A DNA stretch of 64,000 nucleotides, from NCBI GenBank assembly GCA_021234155.1, contig JAJEKV010000001.1, positions 31,140,177-31,204,176 on the forward strand, written 5' to 3'. Under the pieces are notes generated by a model, which did not search any database, had not been told where the DNA came from, and saw only the letters and a list, made by a program, of their open reading frames with translations. Each line of letters starts with the position of its first letter. The first letter of the stretch is position 1. The position numbers and the translations under genes were made by a program. The stretch comes from Isoetes taiwanensis (lineage: Eukaryota; Streptophyta; Lycopodiopsida; Isoetales; Isoetaceae). Shown here piece by piece: positions 11,981 through 25,975 of this stretch.

Positions 11981-13440
11981 AACTGCTCTTCTTATGTCAG
12001 TTTACAACATGGCAACATCGCGCTAAACAAAGAACAAAGGTTCCCCTACCTCTTGTTTTTGCAAATGATCGCCAATCTCGCCACCGCCAAGCGTGGAGAG
12101 GCGTTGGCAAATTAATGAGCCCCAGTCGGATCAAAAAAGAAGTGGGGTGCCGCGATGATCGCAAAATGATATGTATGTGTTTCAGGAGTGTGGAAACAGT
12201 GAACTTGCATGATAAGAGAGGATTGTTATTTGGGGAAGAAATGAACGCTAGATGGAAATATGATGCCACCGTTGGTTTCTGCAGATCATTGATCCGGCGT
12301 CTCAAACGGGCGCGGCAACTTTCGGTTATTGGTTATCAGGAATGAATGTATTAGTAAAATTCTGCATGTCATACGGCCGGTCGGCCAATGAGCTACCGCT
12401 ATGGTGGGATGGCAACAAATTATGCGCTGGTATTACGGCGTGAGAAAAGCAAAAGAGAATGGCGATGCGTGTGGATCGCGTAAAATCGCATGCACCCATA
12501 AAAATCAGAGCTTAAGCAATAAGAACACTGATTTGAGCCTGAACAAGTCGACACCGCATGAATCCCCTGCCTCGCATTAGTTTCAAATGAGTAACTTGAA
12601 CAATAAAAGTTTCAAAATAATAATTTCGATTGTATACAACCATTCCCAAATATTCCCTTGTATTGTTTTTGTCTTTTTCTTCTTTATATGTTTTTTATGT
12701 TTCGCAATCATATATAGTTTCCAAAGCAAATACTTTAAATCCTACCTTAGTTAAATTATAACAACTTTAACTGATGAACTCAAGGTAACATATGTCATAT
12801 GTATCTCAAGTAAGATGTTGATGGGATTAACAAATTTCTACCACTGGTATATCCTTCAACTGGAATAGGGACCTTGACCTTGATCTCTAAATTACTAAAA
12901 GGTCCCTTCCCGTTCTCAAACTTTGTTGTTGGTGTCCTCCCTTGCACCTGGCCTTTAGAAACTACCCACCCTGGGATTTGAGAGTGCTCGAGTTTATGGC
13001 AAAGATGCTCGGGTTTTCCTCCCTCCCTCCCTCCTCCCTCCTCCCTCCCTCTCCTCCCTCCTACCTAATCAGATTCTCAACTGCCACCTGCGTTTCCAAC
13101 TGCATCTCCAACCCTTATACATCTTTTCTCTTAGGCATCCTCCATTTCTAAAGTTTATTTGATAGCCAACCTACAGATGGGGAGTTCAAGTTCGATTAAG
13201 AGTACAACAAATTCTAGTTTGGTAAATGCAGGCCTAAGGGAGTATGTTTATGCTTTTACCAAGTATCCCAAGGCGTTCATAATGCATCATGCAGCTTCAA
13301 AATGGCAATCTCTTTGGAAATGTTTATACTCTTCTTGAATTGACCTTTAAAACCCGTTGGCCGACGTACCTTTATCTACTTCTGTATGCCTGAGCTTTTG
13401 TGCTTAACTTTGAGAGTAGCTACAAACAAGATGGCCGTTT
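11981..13440. other. Intergenic with pyrimidine microsatellite
   Basis: No gene was recognised. A C/T-only run of ccct/cctc units lies at about 13020-13062. The remainder is AT-rich and shows no clear similarity to the other elements of the window. Confidence 0.4.
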
Positions 13441-13442
13441 GC

Positions 13443-15190
13443 CTATGAATTGACTTCCCTATCGTGAGACAATTTTAGCGGATCCCAATGAAAGCACAAA
13501 ATACTCATGAAGAAATCTTGATGTGGTAGAGGTATTCTCTCAAAGTGGGAGAACCCTAAAACCCATTTGGTGAAATAACTGCGTGGCCACAAGGATAAAT
13601 TGGTGCCGAAGCGCGAGGGGTGGACCAATGGATTTATAAAATCAAGTTCCATATTTGAAATGGCCCCGAGAAGTTGGCGGCAAAGGATATATCCTGCCAC
13701 GTCCCTGCAATTCTGCACATGACAACATCTAACATTATAGCAATCTTTAAAGTATAGCCAGCAATACCCGCACCTGTCATTCTTTGCGCCAGACGCAGTA
13801 ATGGCGTCCACCAAAGATGCCTTCATGACAAGCTTCAATAATCACTTTTGGCTTCTCCAAGATCCACACCTCTCAAATACACTCCTTCCTTGTCAACTTT
13901 TGCACAATACTTAACCAACTCAATTTACATTTCTCTTGAATCTTCTTTTCGATCATATCATGTCTTTGGCAACTCATCTGGGCCAGTTCCTCACGTCAAA
14001 TTGCCAACCAAAACTTTTCATGAAAAGTAATCGAAAGTTAGTAAATAATCACCATTTAATCCTCTGATCCTCATGTTCAAAACAAAGCATAAGGTAAATA
14101 AGAACTTGGATTTTCAACTAAATTTACCACCTTCACGCGGAGATTATAAGTTCGAATTTTAAAAGCCCATCTACATAATTTGGCCTGCTGTTTTTTTTGC
14201 AGCTTTAAGGATAAAGGAGTTTGCTCATGTATACTTGAGTGTGATTGTTTTTTGCAAAAGATGACCTTGTCTATCTATTAGGAACATTAATGCAGCCTGC
14301 ACTTTTCTCGAACTGATATCTCTAACCTTGTCACCTACCTTGTCAAAAAAAGAGATAAATATGGTCCTCCCCGAGTAATGCCACACCAATTGCTTTTGTA
14401 ACATCGATGTAAGCTTTAAAGGGCTTTTCAAAAGTCCGAGGTTGCAAAGATAGAATGACAGAGCATTGATGGTTGCATCAAAGGATTCTTGGCATGTCTC
14501 ATTCCAATCAAATCCAAAATATGCTTCGCTCATTTTTGAGAATTTTCCAACCTTTGTAAGGTTAGAAATTGGGTTTGCGGTGTGTGAAAAGTGGAATATA
14601 AGATTCTCAAAAAACTATCATTCCCAAAAGCTTTTTACTTTATCTAAGTGTTTTAGGTGAGCAAAGCTTTTCTAAGCTCTATTTTATTCTCTGCAAATCC
14701 CAACATTCTTTTTAGTGGACACTTCCATGTCCCAAAGAAGTCTCCTTTTGAGCATAGAAGACACATTTTTTGATTTCTGCTCACTCCCTTTCTCGATAAA
14801 GCAAATAACTTTGTCAACCGTGCTGCCCCAAAAGCTACCTAAGCAAAGATCGTTGCCGCTGCTTGGAGGCATGTCCTTGAAGATAGTGTCCATAGCTCTT
14901 GGAAGGTTGCTGATGCATTCATTAATCCAAAGGTACCTCCTCATTGCAAATGTTCCCGCCTTGGTTGATCTTCTTTCTTTACGCCTATTTGATTAAAACC
15001 TCGAGCAAATCACTCCAAGAAAGAATAATGCCTTTCCCCTCGCAACTCCATGCCCCTTCCAATAAAGGCAAAGGCCAACAAATTTTAATAGGTAAAGCCT
15101 TATTTAAATCCCTATAGTCAATGCAAATTCTGGCAGTTTTGTTTTCTTTCAACAGTACAATGCAAGATAACCATTCTAGATTCACTACTT
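13443..15190 (-). mobile_element. Compressed Ty3/gypsy pol relic (RT, RNase H, integrase)
   Basis: Reading the minus strand, 15185-14985 encodes an RT segment with the motif ICIDYRDLNKA followed by a PLPLLE-like stretch. 14944-14684 encodes the A-M-D-T-I-F segment of RT. 14533-14225 encodes an RNase H-proximal piece (F-D-W-N-E-T-C-Q-E-S-F-D). 13838-13443 encodes an integrase piece containing Y-F-T-K-W-V and a final S-H-D-R-E. The order is normal, but RT to integrase spans only about 1.7 kb, so internal deletions are likely. It does not carry the extra RNase H seen in copy 3 and seems a separate insertion. No LTRs were identified. Confidence 0.7.
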
Positions 15191-16990
15191 CAGATCACAC
15201 CAACATCTTTCTTATTTTATATAATTTTTCCTTGATACAAGTAAAGATGCATTTATCCTCCTAAGCTTTTGCACAAATGTGCTTCATGCCTTTGATCTCA
15301 TTTCAAACTCACACACTCTTTATCACACCAACCGGCTTCATTGTAATCCTGTGCAAACACATCTTCTAGCTTTATCAAAAATTTAGTAACAAAAGACTCA
15401 TCATCCTCTTTTGAATAAATCCCAATATATAAAATTCATCTTGACCCCTTTTATTACTCCACTTTCAATTGCTCTCACTTGCATTGATTACCAGACGCCC
15501 CTAATATATATGGCGCCCTGACGTGATACATACGTGTGGACTCTCCCGCGCAATCACCACCATGAGCGCTGTGGCCCTCCGCCTAACTCCTGACCATCCG
15601 TAGAGAGATGCCCGTGAAGGACACCTGAGGTGTCATTCGCCCACGCCTTCAATGGGACTCCTAAGTTATGTAAGCTGCGAATACATGTTATTAGCACACA
15701 AAGATAAAATATATATAAATAAACCACCAATGCATGGGTAAGTACATCCATCCAAGTACTAATGGCAAAGCAATATGCATCTAATCCTATGAAAACACCT
15801 CAACCCCGTGTTCTACCCCGCCTGCACTCGTGAGGATGGACCGACCACGGCCTCAAGAGATCAAATGCACGTAGCACACACAGGCAACCCGGCTATCGGC
15901 ATAGAATGGCTAGGGTTGTCCACCCATCCGCCTCCCAGGTACGTACCTGCAGATGAGTCGTAATCATGCTATGGCATCACTATAGCTCGAGACGCAGTAT
16001 TCAAGGTATCACCTTCGAAAGCCTACCTGTGGTTCATGAAGCCTCCGGGTCCAATGAGGCAGTCGTAGCGTCCTCTGTGATCGCACGGCCCATGGGTGAG
16101 CTATAGAGAATACGTGCCGCATCACACCCCCGCGATCCGCACCACTTACTCACCACCTGCCCAAAGTATAGATGCCCCACGTCACACCTCTCGCACCTGT
16201 GGAGTGCCGGGACCCATGCCCTCTACGGACGCCATCGTGTGCCCAGCCCATTGTAGGAGTCCTGTGAGCCTTGTGGTGTCAGTAAGTAAGACCCCACCCC
16301 CACTTCTTCACCATCAGCGCCCCTTCAGCAAGCAATTCCATAAAGATCCACGCAATGCACTCTTGCAATGTGCCAAAGATTTACTCGGTTTTATGTTCAA
16401 CTGTTATCTCTACTTAGAGGCCTTTAGGTCTCTACCCCTTTACCCATATTGGCCAACACAGTGAGGAATGTGAAGAAAGCTATCCTTATACATCCATCCA
16501 TCCATAGCTTCAATAGAATGTAAAAATAGAGATTAACCATCCATCTATTCATACAAGGGCTAACCCATACCTTTCCTACATACAAGGGTCGGGCCCTATG
16601 ACTATCTAGGAATCCAAGCTATCTACTGACAACGGGATCATAGCTAGGTCCACGAGTCGCTTGGGTGTCTTATCCTTTCCCACTGAATATTGTGTCACAT
16701 TCTCCTCCACTAACCTCCCCACTGACTAAATGGGGGTCCAAAACCCAATTTGGGTCCTGTTATAATCCTCTCGTCTAATCGATGGGGCTGTGAAATTCCA
16801 GCTTACATTATTAATTAATTTGGTATTTTAGCCCTTTTAATATTAGTTCTAAATTGAATTAGGGTTTTAGGTTAGGTTTCCTTATCAATGTAATAATAAC
16901 ATATTAATTTAGCTTATGAATAATTAATGTAACACTAATTATTCATAATGACGGTCATGTATTTATACCAAAAGGGCGTATAAATATGTG
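15191..16990. other. Intergenic, unassigned
   Basis: No gene was recognised on either strand. 15.5-16.45 kb is less AT-rich than its surroundings and contains several short open frames without recognisable content. A 'catccatccatcc' run lies at about 16493. It could be the LTR or untranslated part of an element, but no partner copy is present in this window. Confidence 0.35.
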
Positions 16991-16999
16991 GAACGCCAC

Positions 17000-19900
17000 A
17001 TTCTCCCTCTAATTTTAAAAATGATGTGTCGTCTCAAGATCATGATTCACTTTTGCTGGGTGGCAACACATCGCATATTGGAAGGAAGTCTTCCTCCCTT
17101 ATATCTAATTTAGACGGTTCTTTTATACATACTGCAATTCTTTAATATAAAGTAATTTAATAATCAAGGCACTGTTGCAGTAGAAAGTTTGTCTTAATCT
17201 TATTAGTTTCGCAGTATATGTCTTACATATATTCTCCTTCACTTTTGCAAGTGATTTTATTACAAAATGTACTTACGTACTCTTCCTTTTTGCATCTAAA
17301 TTTTGTTTTCCTTATTTTGTTAGAGTTTTAACAACTCATATATTGCTATCGTAGTATTTAGATGCCCCCCGAGCATTTATAGTTACCCTTTAAGAGAATT
17401 ATATATTGTACTATATTTGCCATTTTGACCTATCTACTTAAGAGCTAATGGCTTACGTTTCTTCATTTATTGTTCTGCTAACCTTTGTTAAACATTATCT
17501 AAAGTCTTGTTATTCTTTTAGGAGTTTGTTTAAGACATACATCTTCTATTATATTTGACTATGCTTTAAACAGCTTTCCTTTTGAAAGTATCTTTTAATG
17601 TTTCCACCTCACTCTCATGCAGGAAGTTTACACCTGTGCAATCGATACTGCACTGATATAGGTAAACTTGTAAAAGTGAGATCACATTGTTGATTTAATG
17701 TTGGTTTGATTTCAAATAAAGTTCTGATGTAAACTCCAATTGCTTTCTGTCAGTTTCAAGTAAAAATAAATATTTCTCATGTATACTCTTTAAAGTTAAT
17801 GGGTACAAAAAAGTGGATCAGAGGAACTAATACTAAAACGAGCTTTTAGCCTCACAAGAATACATATTAATTCATGATATATGTATACATTTATTAGAGA
17901 GCTAGATATTCTGAGACATCGCACGTAAACGATGCAGCATCGAAGCATGTCCGTGCTCCTTTGAGGTTATTATATAATGATGGATACGCGAGGTCCCGGT
18001 TCGCATTTGAAGTAAAAAGTGCTAAACTATGGGAATAAGGATGAAAAGCGTAATTTCGGATTTGGGACCATAGTCGAGAAAACCGGTATGACGATGTTGT
18101 TATCCCATCAAGCATCAATCTTAATAATTGTTTTAAGATTGATTTATTATAAGCAGATATATATTGCCATACGCGAAAATCCGAGGAGAAGTATTTATGA
18201 TTATCTACCATAGACCACGCTAGAGAGATACTATATAAGGTGGAACCGATTTGTTACTCACCCCCTGAGGGAAACCACTTTAGAAGTGTAGGGACCACAA
18301 TGGTGGCAGCGCAGAATGCTGACCTACTTAAGCCGAGTATGATTCATGAATCGCAGGTACGCAATGCCGTATGAGGATGTTGATCTATAAACTATGGATT
18401 ATAAAATGCGTTATACAAAGCTTGGTAAAGAGATTGATGTTCCCGGGCGAAATGTTATCGCGAAGATTATAGACGACTAAGAAGACCACATTAATGTGAG
18501 GCTCGTGGATATGCTTAATGATGTTGGTGTGGAAATGTACGCACTATTATGTATGGTATAAATTACAAAGTGGACATGTTATAAGTCTGGCTGGAGCATC
18601 GAAGATGCCTATAACACTGGTAGCTAGTGTGGAACGTATTTCCACATATAAGGGTCAAGAGTATACTGGATAATTGGTAGGAACAGCGCAACCATCTAAA
18701 AAGCCGCAGCGTATGTTGGATCTTTGGTGAAGCTGTACGCGGCGGTGTGCTGACCTTCAAATTCACGATACATTAGGAAGGTAAGTACGTACCTACACGA
18801 CAAGTGGGAGACAAGAGCTTTGTGCCAGCTGTGTAAACAACGCTTTCAAATATAGAGAGTTTGGAATGACACGTTGAATGTCAAAGCTCCGGAGTATGAA
18901 ACAAGGTAGGCGCTTCAATGAACATCTCACCATGAGGATGTGTTCTCGACTTGCATCGTAGTGTATTTCGAGGAGTAAATTGCTGGTGTTATGTATGTAC
19001 TAGGACCATTTAATAGTAAAACATAACTAAAAGAAGATAGTATATATGTAGTAGAAATCCCAGTTCACATTCCATGCGAATACCTGAAGTAATGAAGATA
19101 AGAGTTCTATACTAGAGATGGTGTTCATGTCCACAAGGAACTGAAAGCTGCATTTGCCCCCCAGCTATGACCGGAGGTTGCAGGACGGCGGCAAAACGGC
19201 TAGTGGTGCTCAAACACAACATGTGTATGGTACTAGATAAATCCGGGTTGAGGACATAAGTTGGTCTCTGGACCGTTAGAAGGACTTAGTATCAAATACT
19301 ACACTAGCGAGGATATCAAGGGTGTCGATTGTATGAATCCAGTATGTATGCTGTCATATTGAAGATGTACTGTTTCCATAAGGCCGGTGGCATACACACG
19401 TGGACAATAAGTTTACGTAATAGCTATAATGCGATATGCTTATATCCGGGCGAGGCAAATTGCTGGCAGTGCTATCCACGATATGCACTAAGCCGTCCCA
19501 ATGAATGAGCCACCATCCTAAATACATCTACTAAGTGAGATGAAGCTAAATTCACTTATAAATGAAGCAGAGGTGCCTTAAAGCATATACGGTGATGTTA
19601 CATTCAAAACACCCGAGGATGGTTGAACAGTTGTTAAAATAACCGATAATAAGAGTTTAACTACCGAAGGTTCGAGATACTACTAGTCACCAACAAGAGG
19701 CTTCCAGAGCATCTATTCGGTTTTTGGGAATAAAAGATTTTAAAATATCGCTAGCTCTCTAATGGTGTGCATGAGTAATGATGACTCTTGGCGACATAAC
19801 TTAGGATAAACCGAGAAGAGGGCACATATAGCAATTCCAAGTCCCGAGCAAAACTCACACAGTGTATAGATTAGAAGGGGTGAGATTATATAGACCAAGA

Positions 19901-21300
19901 GGTCCGGTATATCCTAAGAGTTACCCTACCGCGGAAGTCACCCCGATGCTGAAGTAGTTGTGGAGGATCCGCTGTTCCTTGAGGCATAGATCCCCTGTAG
20001 ATGATGGTCGTGGAACCTTACATAGTAGGAATCTGATAACTACATGGCTGCACAACTAAGATTTCAAACATCGTGTTTTCCTATTAAGAGACTCAGATTT
20101 TAATGCCTCCATCACATTATGAGGGAGTTAAAGATGACAACATTTATGATCAAAAGTTGAAGGTGACATGCTAACTTAAGAAAATAGGTTAGTTGTATGT
20201 GCTACGCAAAACACAAGGATATTTAACCGAAGTGAAACCTTTGTGAGTATGCCTCGGATCAGGTAGAAACCTCGGAATTATGGTACAAGGGAAAATCATA
20301 GTTTATGCACGGGGTTAAAGTACCGCTATGTACTAAAGGAATGGTTGAAGAAGCTAGAGACCCTATCAAATATAGACAAAGATATACAAGTCCAACATAG
20401 AGTTGGCCCCCTGCCCATTTGGGAAGAGGGTGGCACAAAAATTACAAAGATAAAGGTACATAGGCAATGGGTTTTGTTTGAAAGAACTACTGTTACATTT
20501 AGCTAAGTTAGAGCAGAGCTGCTCTAAAGATTGTGGATGAGGATATAGGTTTGTTATGTTACAGTATGCCAATGATGTTACCCTGAAAATCTAAGTGTAT
20601 ACAAGGAGAGAAAGACTTATGTACCCCAAAGTTACCATGAAGGTTTAGAGTATAAGTTCTAATGAGCAACAAATACCCAATCCATTGTAGGCTAAGGTAG
20701 ATGTCGTGAGTCAGTAATTTAAAAATAAATGCCAAACGCCAATAGAATGAAGCCAAGATGAGGGGGGTTAAATAGTACAATAGTACACCTGTGATAGGTA
20801 TCAAATAGTAGTTACTTGTTAGAAGTTCAATGTGTCTTGTATGGACAGTTCCCTGACTAAGCTTTCCCATTACGATCTCCATACCCTGATTAGGCAGAGG
20901 TCAAGTTAGAATATACAGACTCTAACATTGGCGCAAGTCCTGATCATACCCAGGTCAGGGAGACTCTACAAAATACTGTGCACCTTGATGACTCGTGTAA
21001 TTTACTAAGGCTCAATTAAGACTTAGGCCATGTATCATGGCTTAAATGAGATGCCAAGTCATTGGAATGCCAGAACAACATTATAGCATCATGACAGAGA
21101 AATGTAATGACTAACATTTCCGCGAGCAGGTTAATGTTGAATCGCACCCCAAACATAGGTGGTTAACAAAATAGTAGTAAATATGGCGGCAGCGCTTTAG
21201 AAGCCACAAGACTGCTAACTAATATGTGCTGAGTAAATTGCGCCGCATCAATAAAGGTCACAACCGGCGGTGAAATGTGTACTGTGCGTGCTTAAGGGTT
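17000..21300 (+). mobile_element. Strongly decayed Ty1/copia element
   Basis: The clearest anchor is 20909-20995, whose translation begins YTDSN and continues to SPDH and T-V-H-L. It follows, residue for residue in spacing, the copia RNase H pattern G-Y-x-D-S-D-x-A-G-D...R-x-S-T-x-G-Y. A second, weaker anchor is the W-Y-K at about 20283-20291, in the position of the copia RT motif G-L-K-Q-x-P-R-x-W-Y. The primer-site-like sequence at 18301 suggests the 5' LTR ends at 18300. No long frame survives. Start and end are rough, and no LTR pair could be matched. Confidence 0.45.
18301..18313 (+). promoter_or_regulatory. Candidate primer-binding site (initiator-Met tRNA type)
   Basis: The sequence tggtggcagcgca differs at three of thirteen positions from the common plant LTR primer site tggtatcagagcc, which pairs with initiator methionine tRNA. 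It lies upstream of the copia-like coding remnants on the same strand, as expected. A chance match cannot be excluded. Confidence 0.35.
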
Positions 21301-22183
21301 AACAACATCAAAATCACCACATTTCGTGAAACATATTAGCAAGCAGGGGCGGAAAATAAAGGACCCCGATGAATGATATTTAGTAACTGATAGAAAGGTT
21401 ATTTCTAACATGAAGTTAGGCCCTGCTAACATGCAAAGATATACTTGGCGGCTTGAAAAGCGCAAGAGCCAAAACTCTTAAAGATTTGGTGTATGGTTGT
21501 AGAAGAAGACGCCCATGTCTTAGGGATGCAATATGGTGAATTGAATTCAATTGCTGACGCTTTTTTTAGATAGATAGGTAAATAGCATCTATATCGCTAT
21601 GACACATCGCGCCCCATGAGTGGTTCTGCTCTTGTCACAGAGAATTAACATTCGCCAAAGATGTCAATCCAATTATTCTGAGGATGAAACTATGCAAAGA
21701 TATTTTCCAAATGTCCTACCGTCACTGAATTGGTTCTATATCAATTTTGGTCATTAGCTTTTCAAGCCATAACTGTGTGGAATGTCACAAATGCATTCAA
21801 ACAATGATGCTTTCTCAAAGTCACTATTATGTTCACCGCCTCCTCGAATATTTCAAGAAATGATTGTATGGACATAAAATGTTTCCATATTCTCGATTAA
21901 ATGAACTTTCGCCAGATCTAGGTGTTTTGGTATCGGCCACAAAAGCAAATTTGCGTACAAATTATGGTCAGAATTGGATGATACATTGGTAACTTTCATG
22001 AAAAATCAATTTATTTGTCTCTTATCTAATGTTATTCATTCTAATGCCCCTTTCTCGAGCGACCCTTTGATAGAGTGTTCCAAATTTCTGGCGAAGGAAG
22101 GAAGGAAGGTGATACCTTTACCATCGAGACCCAATCTGCCTATGACCCAATATTAAAAACGCAGCCAGTTAATTATCGCCTCG

Positions 22184-25030
22184 ATTAAAACCCCCGCCTC
22201 AAGGGTTTTCGAGAAAACCGTGGCAAAGAATCACCGCCGACAAACTCCGTCTCAACATATAAAATGCGAAAACAATCAAATATATATACCATGCACCAGC
22301 ACCCAGAGTGCCTAATCACGGGCAGCCAAAGGCAAAGGTGACCCCCGCAAGTCCAAGATTCTCGGTCGTGTATCACCCGCGTACGCATCGACGGTAGGTT
22401 CATTAGCAACGCAAGGGCAAGTCCTACCAGACTATGGGAGCGACCGCCCGACCGACCGAATTGGCAAACCTGGAAGTGCAGACTATCCGGTCAAAACGCT
22501 ATAAAGATCGACATACCACCCCGGTGGTTCTAATCCACCCGCCTCGCCTCGAAGCGCAAGGCGAGCAAAATCGCCAATGGAGGCATGAGTCTCGTTGTGC
22601 GCTCGGGAAAGCGCAGGACAGGCCCCGGCTAATACCGCTGATGTGTTCTCAGAAGTGGATCATTTGATTCAGCCGAGCGCCGGTCCTTAGTTGCCGGGCG
22701 TCGCTTTGCCTTGTGGTACTTCCCCAAGAAGCCGCTGGCATGACGCCATTGTGCTCCACTGCGACGATTCAAAGTTCCCCACATTCCATCCGGCGCAACT
22801 ACCCATCTCTTACCCTCCAACAAAGCCCAAGCCGCCAGCGGACCCATGTGTAATACGCTAGAAGCCAAAGTGAGCCGAGCATCACCCACAAGAACTGCCT
22901 CTTCTCGAAAACAGACGATGTGTCTATCATGGCCTACCAGCCGCAAGAATCCCCGCAGCGGAACTGGCAGTAACTGGAGCACACCCCAAGTGTCTGCGTT
23001 AAAATGCCTTCTCAAGACCGCTTCCAAGTCATTCCAGTCGCTGAAGATACCAACGTGTCTCAACCCGACCAGACAGTACATGTGCCTGACCAAGGTTCTA
23101 ATCAGACAGTGATCACGGCTCAAATCATGGAGTTTCACCGCATCTGCTGTTCTATACAAGCGCTTCAAATACACCAAGAAGCGGGATAGATTTTCTCCCA
23201 ACAGAGGAGGAGGTGTGAACCCACCCTGTACTTAGGGCGACGCCCGCCGCCTGACATGGAGTGAGGCTGGGTGAGGAAGAGATATGAGAACTACCGCCCT
23301 TACGATTGATTTACGTTCGTAGCTCCCACAAAATGCGTCGGCGCCCAGACTTATGCTTTTAAAATGTTGTGCCATCGTCTGCAGATAGATGTGAGCCGGC
23401 GATGACCCTGGGTAAAAGCCAGATGACTTCCCATGCCGCAAGCCGGTCGAACCCACCAATGTAGAAAATGTAAAAGTGCTACAGAGGGGGCACTTAATTC
23501 GGCTACAAAATGCTTGCCTGTCACCATCCCCTAAACAACTCTCATACAACCTTTATATGGTATTCTCAAGACGTGCATGAGCCCTGCTTGACGCAGCCTA
23601 GCTCATTTCCTGGGAATCAGACGTGCCTTCAAGGAAGTCCACAAGCAAAGAATAGTCCCCGCCGGAGGATTCCGCCAGTTTCAATCAAAGTTCAGAGTAA
23701 AGATAAGTGGTCGTAACGCTGAGTGGCTGGGTTCGAAGTCTTCCACCGGGAGGGTCAGACATCTGGTCATTTCCGCTTCAAATGAGTCAATCGCTGCTCT
23801 GAGAATGCTACCTAACAATGGCAAATATCGAATCAATTATGATCGTCTCTAAGAATTGGTTTTACGTAAAGGTGGGTCGCCTGCTTTAATGGGAACAACC
23901 TGCTGTGGTCCATCGTCGGGGAGACTTTCCGCAATGCTCTATGGAATGTAGCAGTAATATTCCAGACAGTTTCTACGCCCATTTGAGTAACTCTATACCA
24001 TCGAGGTCACCGCTTTTCCATTAGCTGTACCAAGCCACAGTGCCCTCCTCAACATCCTCGCCCACGAACCGTAATGGGGCCATCCCGTGGGGGTATGGGC
24101 GTACGCGGCTCTAAGGGGTCATAGAGCCTTCGCAAGTACTGCTCTAATCGCCTCGTGTGATGTCCCCCAGAAGTCGGGCCGGCTCAAGCACTCTCAGCCA
24201 AAAGGTTCGGGAGGATGAGCGGTCCAAAGAAAGTCGTAACATCTCCCCGATGTCCGCAAGGTACCGCTTTGTGCTCCTTCGTGATGGGCGCTAAGATCGT
24301 GTGTGGCCTGCGTTTAACAATTTATCCGTAATGCATTGCGCCGCCATGGCGTTTCACACGATCAAACCATCGCTGGAACGTTGCCACCCCAGCTGGGCAT
24401 GGGGTGGTCTCGCCAGTTATTCCGTCCACAGATCCCGTAATAGCCAAGCCGTCCGCTCCTCACGCTTCTAGTGTGGTGTTCCGTAATACCTGGAGGGCGC
24501 CCATGAGTATTCTAGCGTCCTCCGCCTCGCTTCATACCGGCAGTCCTCAACCGAGACTTGCGGGTCAGTATAGGTTTCCGCGGCTTGCCAAACCAGTCCA
24601 AATAAAGCGGAGGTGATCCGAGTCGACCTTCCCATCCCGCAACGTCGCCCACCCCAAACCACCACAGGAGGCTATCTTGGCGCGAATCCACGGAAGTACA
24701 TAGTCCACCACACTAGATCCTCCCCGATTGTCCTGGCTCGCATGTGCACTTGCAACGCCATCGCGGAAAGGCCATTGCAAATTATCGTCGCCAGAGCAAC
24801 CGTCGCCGTGCCAGCATTCGCTCATCCGACTCCTGGCCGCTGTTTTCGCTGGGCGAGCTTCTGTGACATCGCCGCCGAGGGGTCAAGTCGCATGGGCTGC
24901 TCGACTCGCCCCAGTGTACGGAATTCCCGGCGCGACGCACTACCCAACCGCTGGTGTCAGCTGTAGATACATCATATAGATCGACATAAGGGCTCCATCC
25001 CGTCCCATTCGGTTGTCATGATAGAAGGTG
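22184..25030 (-). mobile_element. Decayed LINE (copy A)
   Basis: The region aligns with the LINE at 42.0-43.5 kb. Both end, in the minus direction, with the same 3' segment (22184-22225 and 42058-42110). The 3' part of the RT reading frame is recognisable at 22629-23201, with pieces WNDLE, DRHIV and LEGKR that also occur in copy B. The RT catalytic box is at about 23372-23387, where Tyr and Ala-Asp-Asp codons are separated by a 2-base insertion. The upstream part, to about 25.03 kb, has the same high GC content but could not be assigned; it would correspond to the 5' RT and endonuclease. Frames are extensively broken. Confidence 0.6.
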
Positions 25031-25070
25031 CCGCTCGCGGAGGGAAATAATAAAGTGCCGTAAAAGAGGG

Positions 25071-25972
25071 TTGCCACTGGTATTATGCACACGAACAAAT
25101 TTGACACTCAGCTACCATGAAGCTACTTTGTATAGTACCAGCACAAGGGTCACAGATTTAAAGCCTCCAGGGCCAGGTGCAACTGAGGATGAGATCAAAC
25201 TATATGAGGTCAGGCTTACCAGCAATGAAAGATCATGGGCCAAGATTTACTGTAGAGAGGTCGTGCAGATGTACTGCCTATTCAATTTTCTGTTCATGTA
25301 TCATTATTCTTTGACAGATAAGCAGCTCAGCAGGTATAGGGAATTGTAATACTCACACAAGATGCTGGCTGATCTATATGGCACCCTGCTACTTTTGATG
25401 GGAAAGGAGGACATCCATCATTTGACTATGGAGAATGGGTCAGAGCATAACAGCTATAAGTTTGGCACAGACAAGGGTTTCTACTGGGTATACAATTCAA
25501 TCTTCGCTCAGATTATGCACCAAGAGTCTCCTCTTGCCTACTCACCTCTCCCAAACTCCATCTTCTCTTCCTTTCACTTGCCTTAAGATCCTGAACCATT
25601 GTGAACTGTTAATGCTCAATATCTTATCTACCTTTCGTTTAACTTTATGCTCTAGTATTTGGTTGGACATAATCTTTATGCAGGTTTTTGGACTCCACTG
25701 GTTGGCATTACAGGGATCTCAAATTCCAGCTCTTACACAGGGGGCAAAGCAGTACTTTTGGATAATCATTGACTGAATTATTGGTGTGCTGCACTTTCTT
25801 AAAGTTGTTGTTAAAGTTGCTGCAAGCTCTACATACTTTTCATTTTGCTCAAAGTTCATTTAAGTTTGGCTGTAACTAATGTGGCAGTATCTACTCCCAT
25901 TAGTCAGGCATTTGTATGGCTTTAATTAATTAATGGAAAAAATATCTCTTAACTTAAAAAAAAAAAAAAACA
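25071..25972 (+). pseudogene. Retrocopy-like fragment with poly(A) tail
   Basis: A block unlike its neighbours in composition ends in an uninterrupted run of about 16 A at 25956-25972, directly at the break of the Ty3/gypsy copy 1. Several short frames read like exon material, for instance 25150-25350, which includes the stretch PPGPGATEDEIKLYEVRLTS and then N-E-R-S-W-A-K. I do not recognise the parent gene. The 3' part looks like a 3' UTR. No matching target-site duplication was seen on the left side. It could instead be a fragment of an unrelated retroelement. Confidence 0.35.
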
Positions 25973-25975
25973 ATT

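Noticed and set aside
22629-23201. 190-codon minus-strand open frame as a gene
   Set aside because: It contains the post-RT motifs of the LINE family (WNDLE, DRHIV, LEGKR) in the same order as copy B, so it is LINE remnant.
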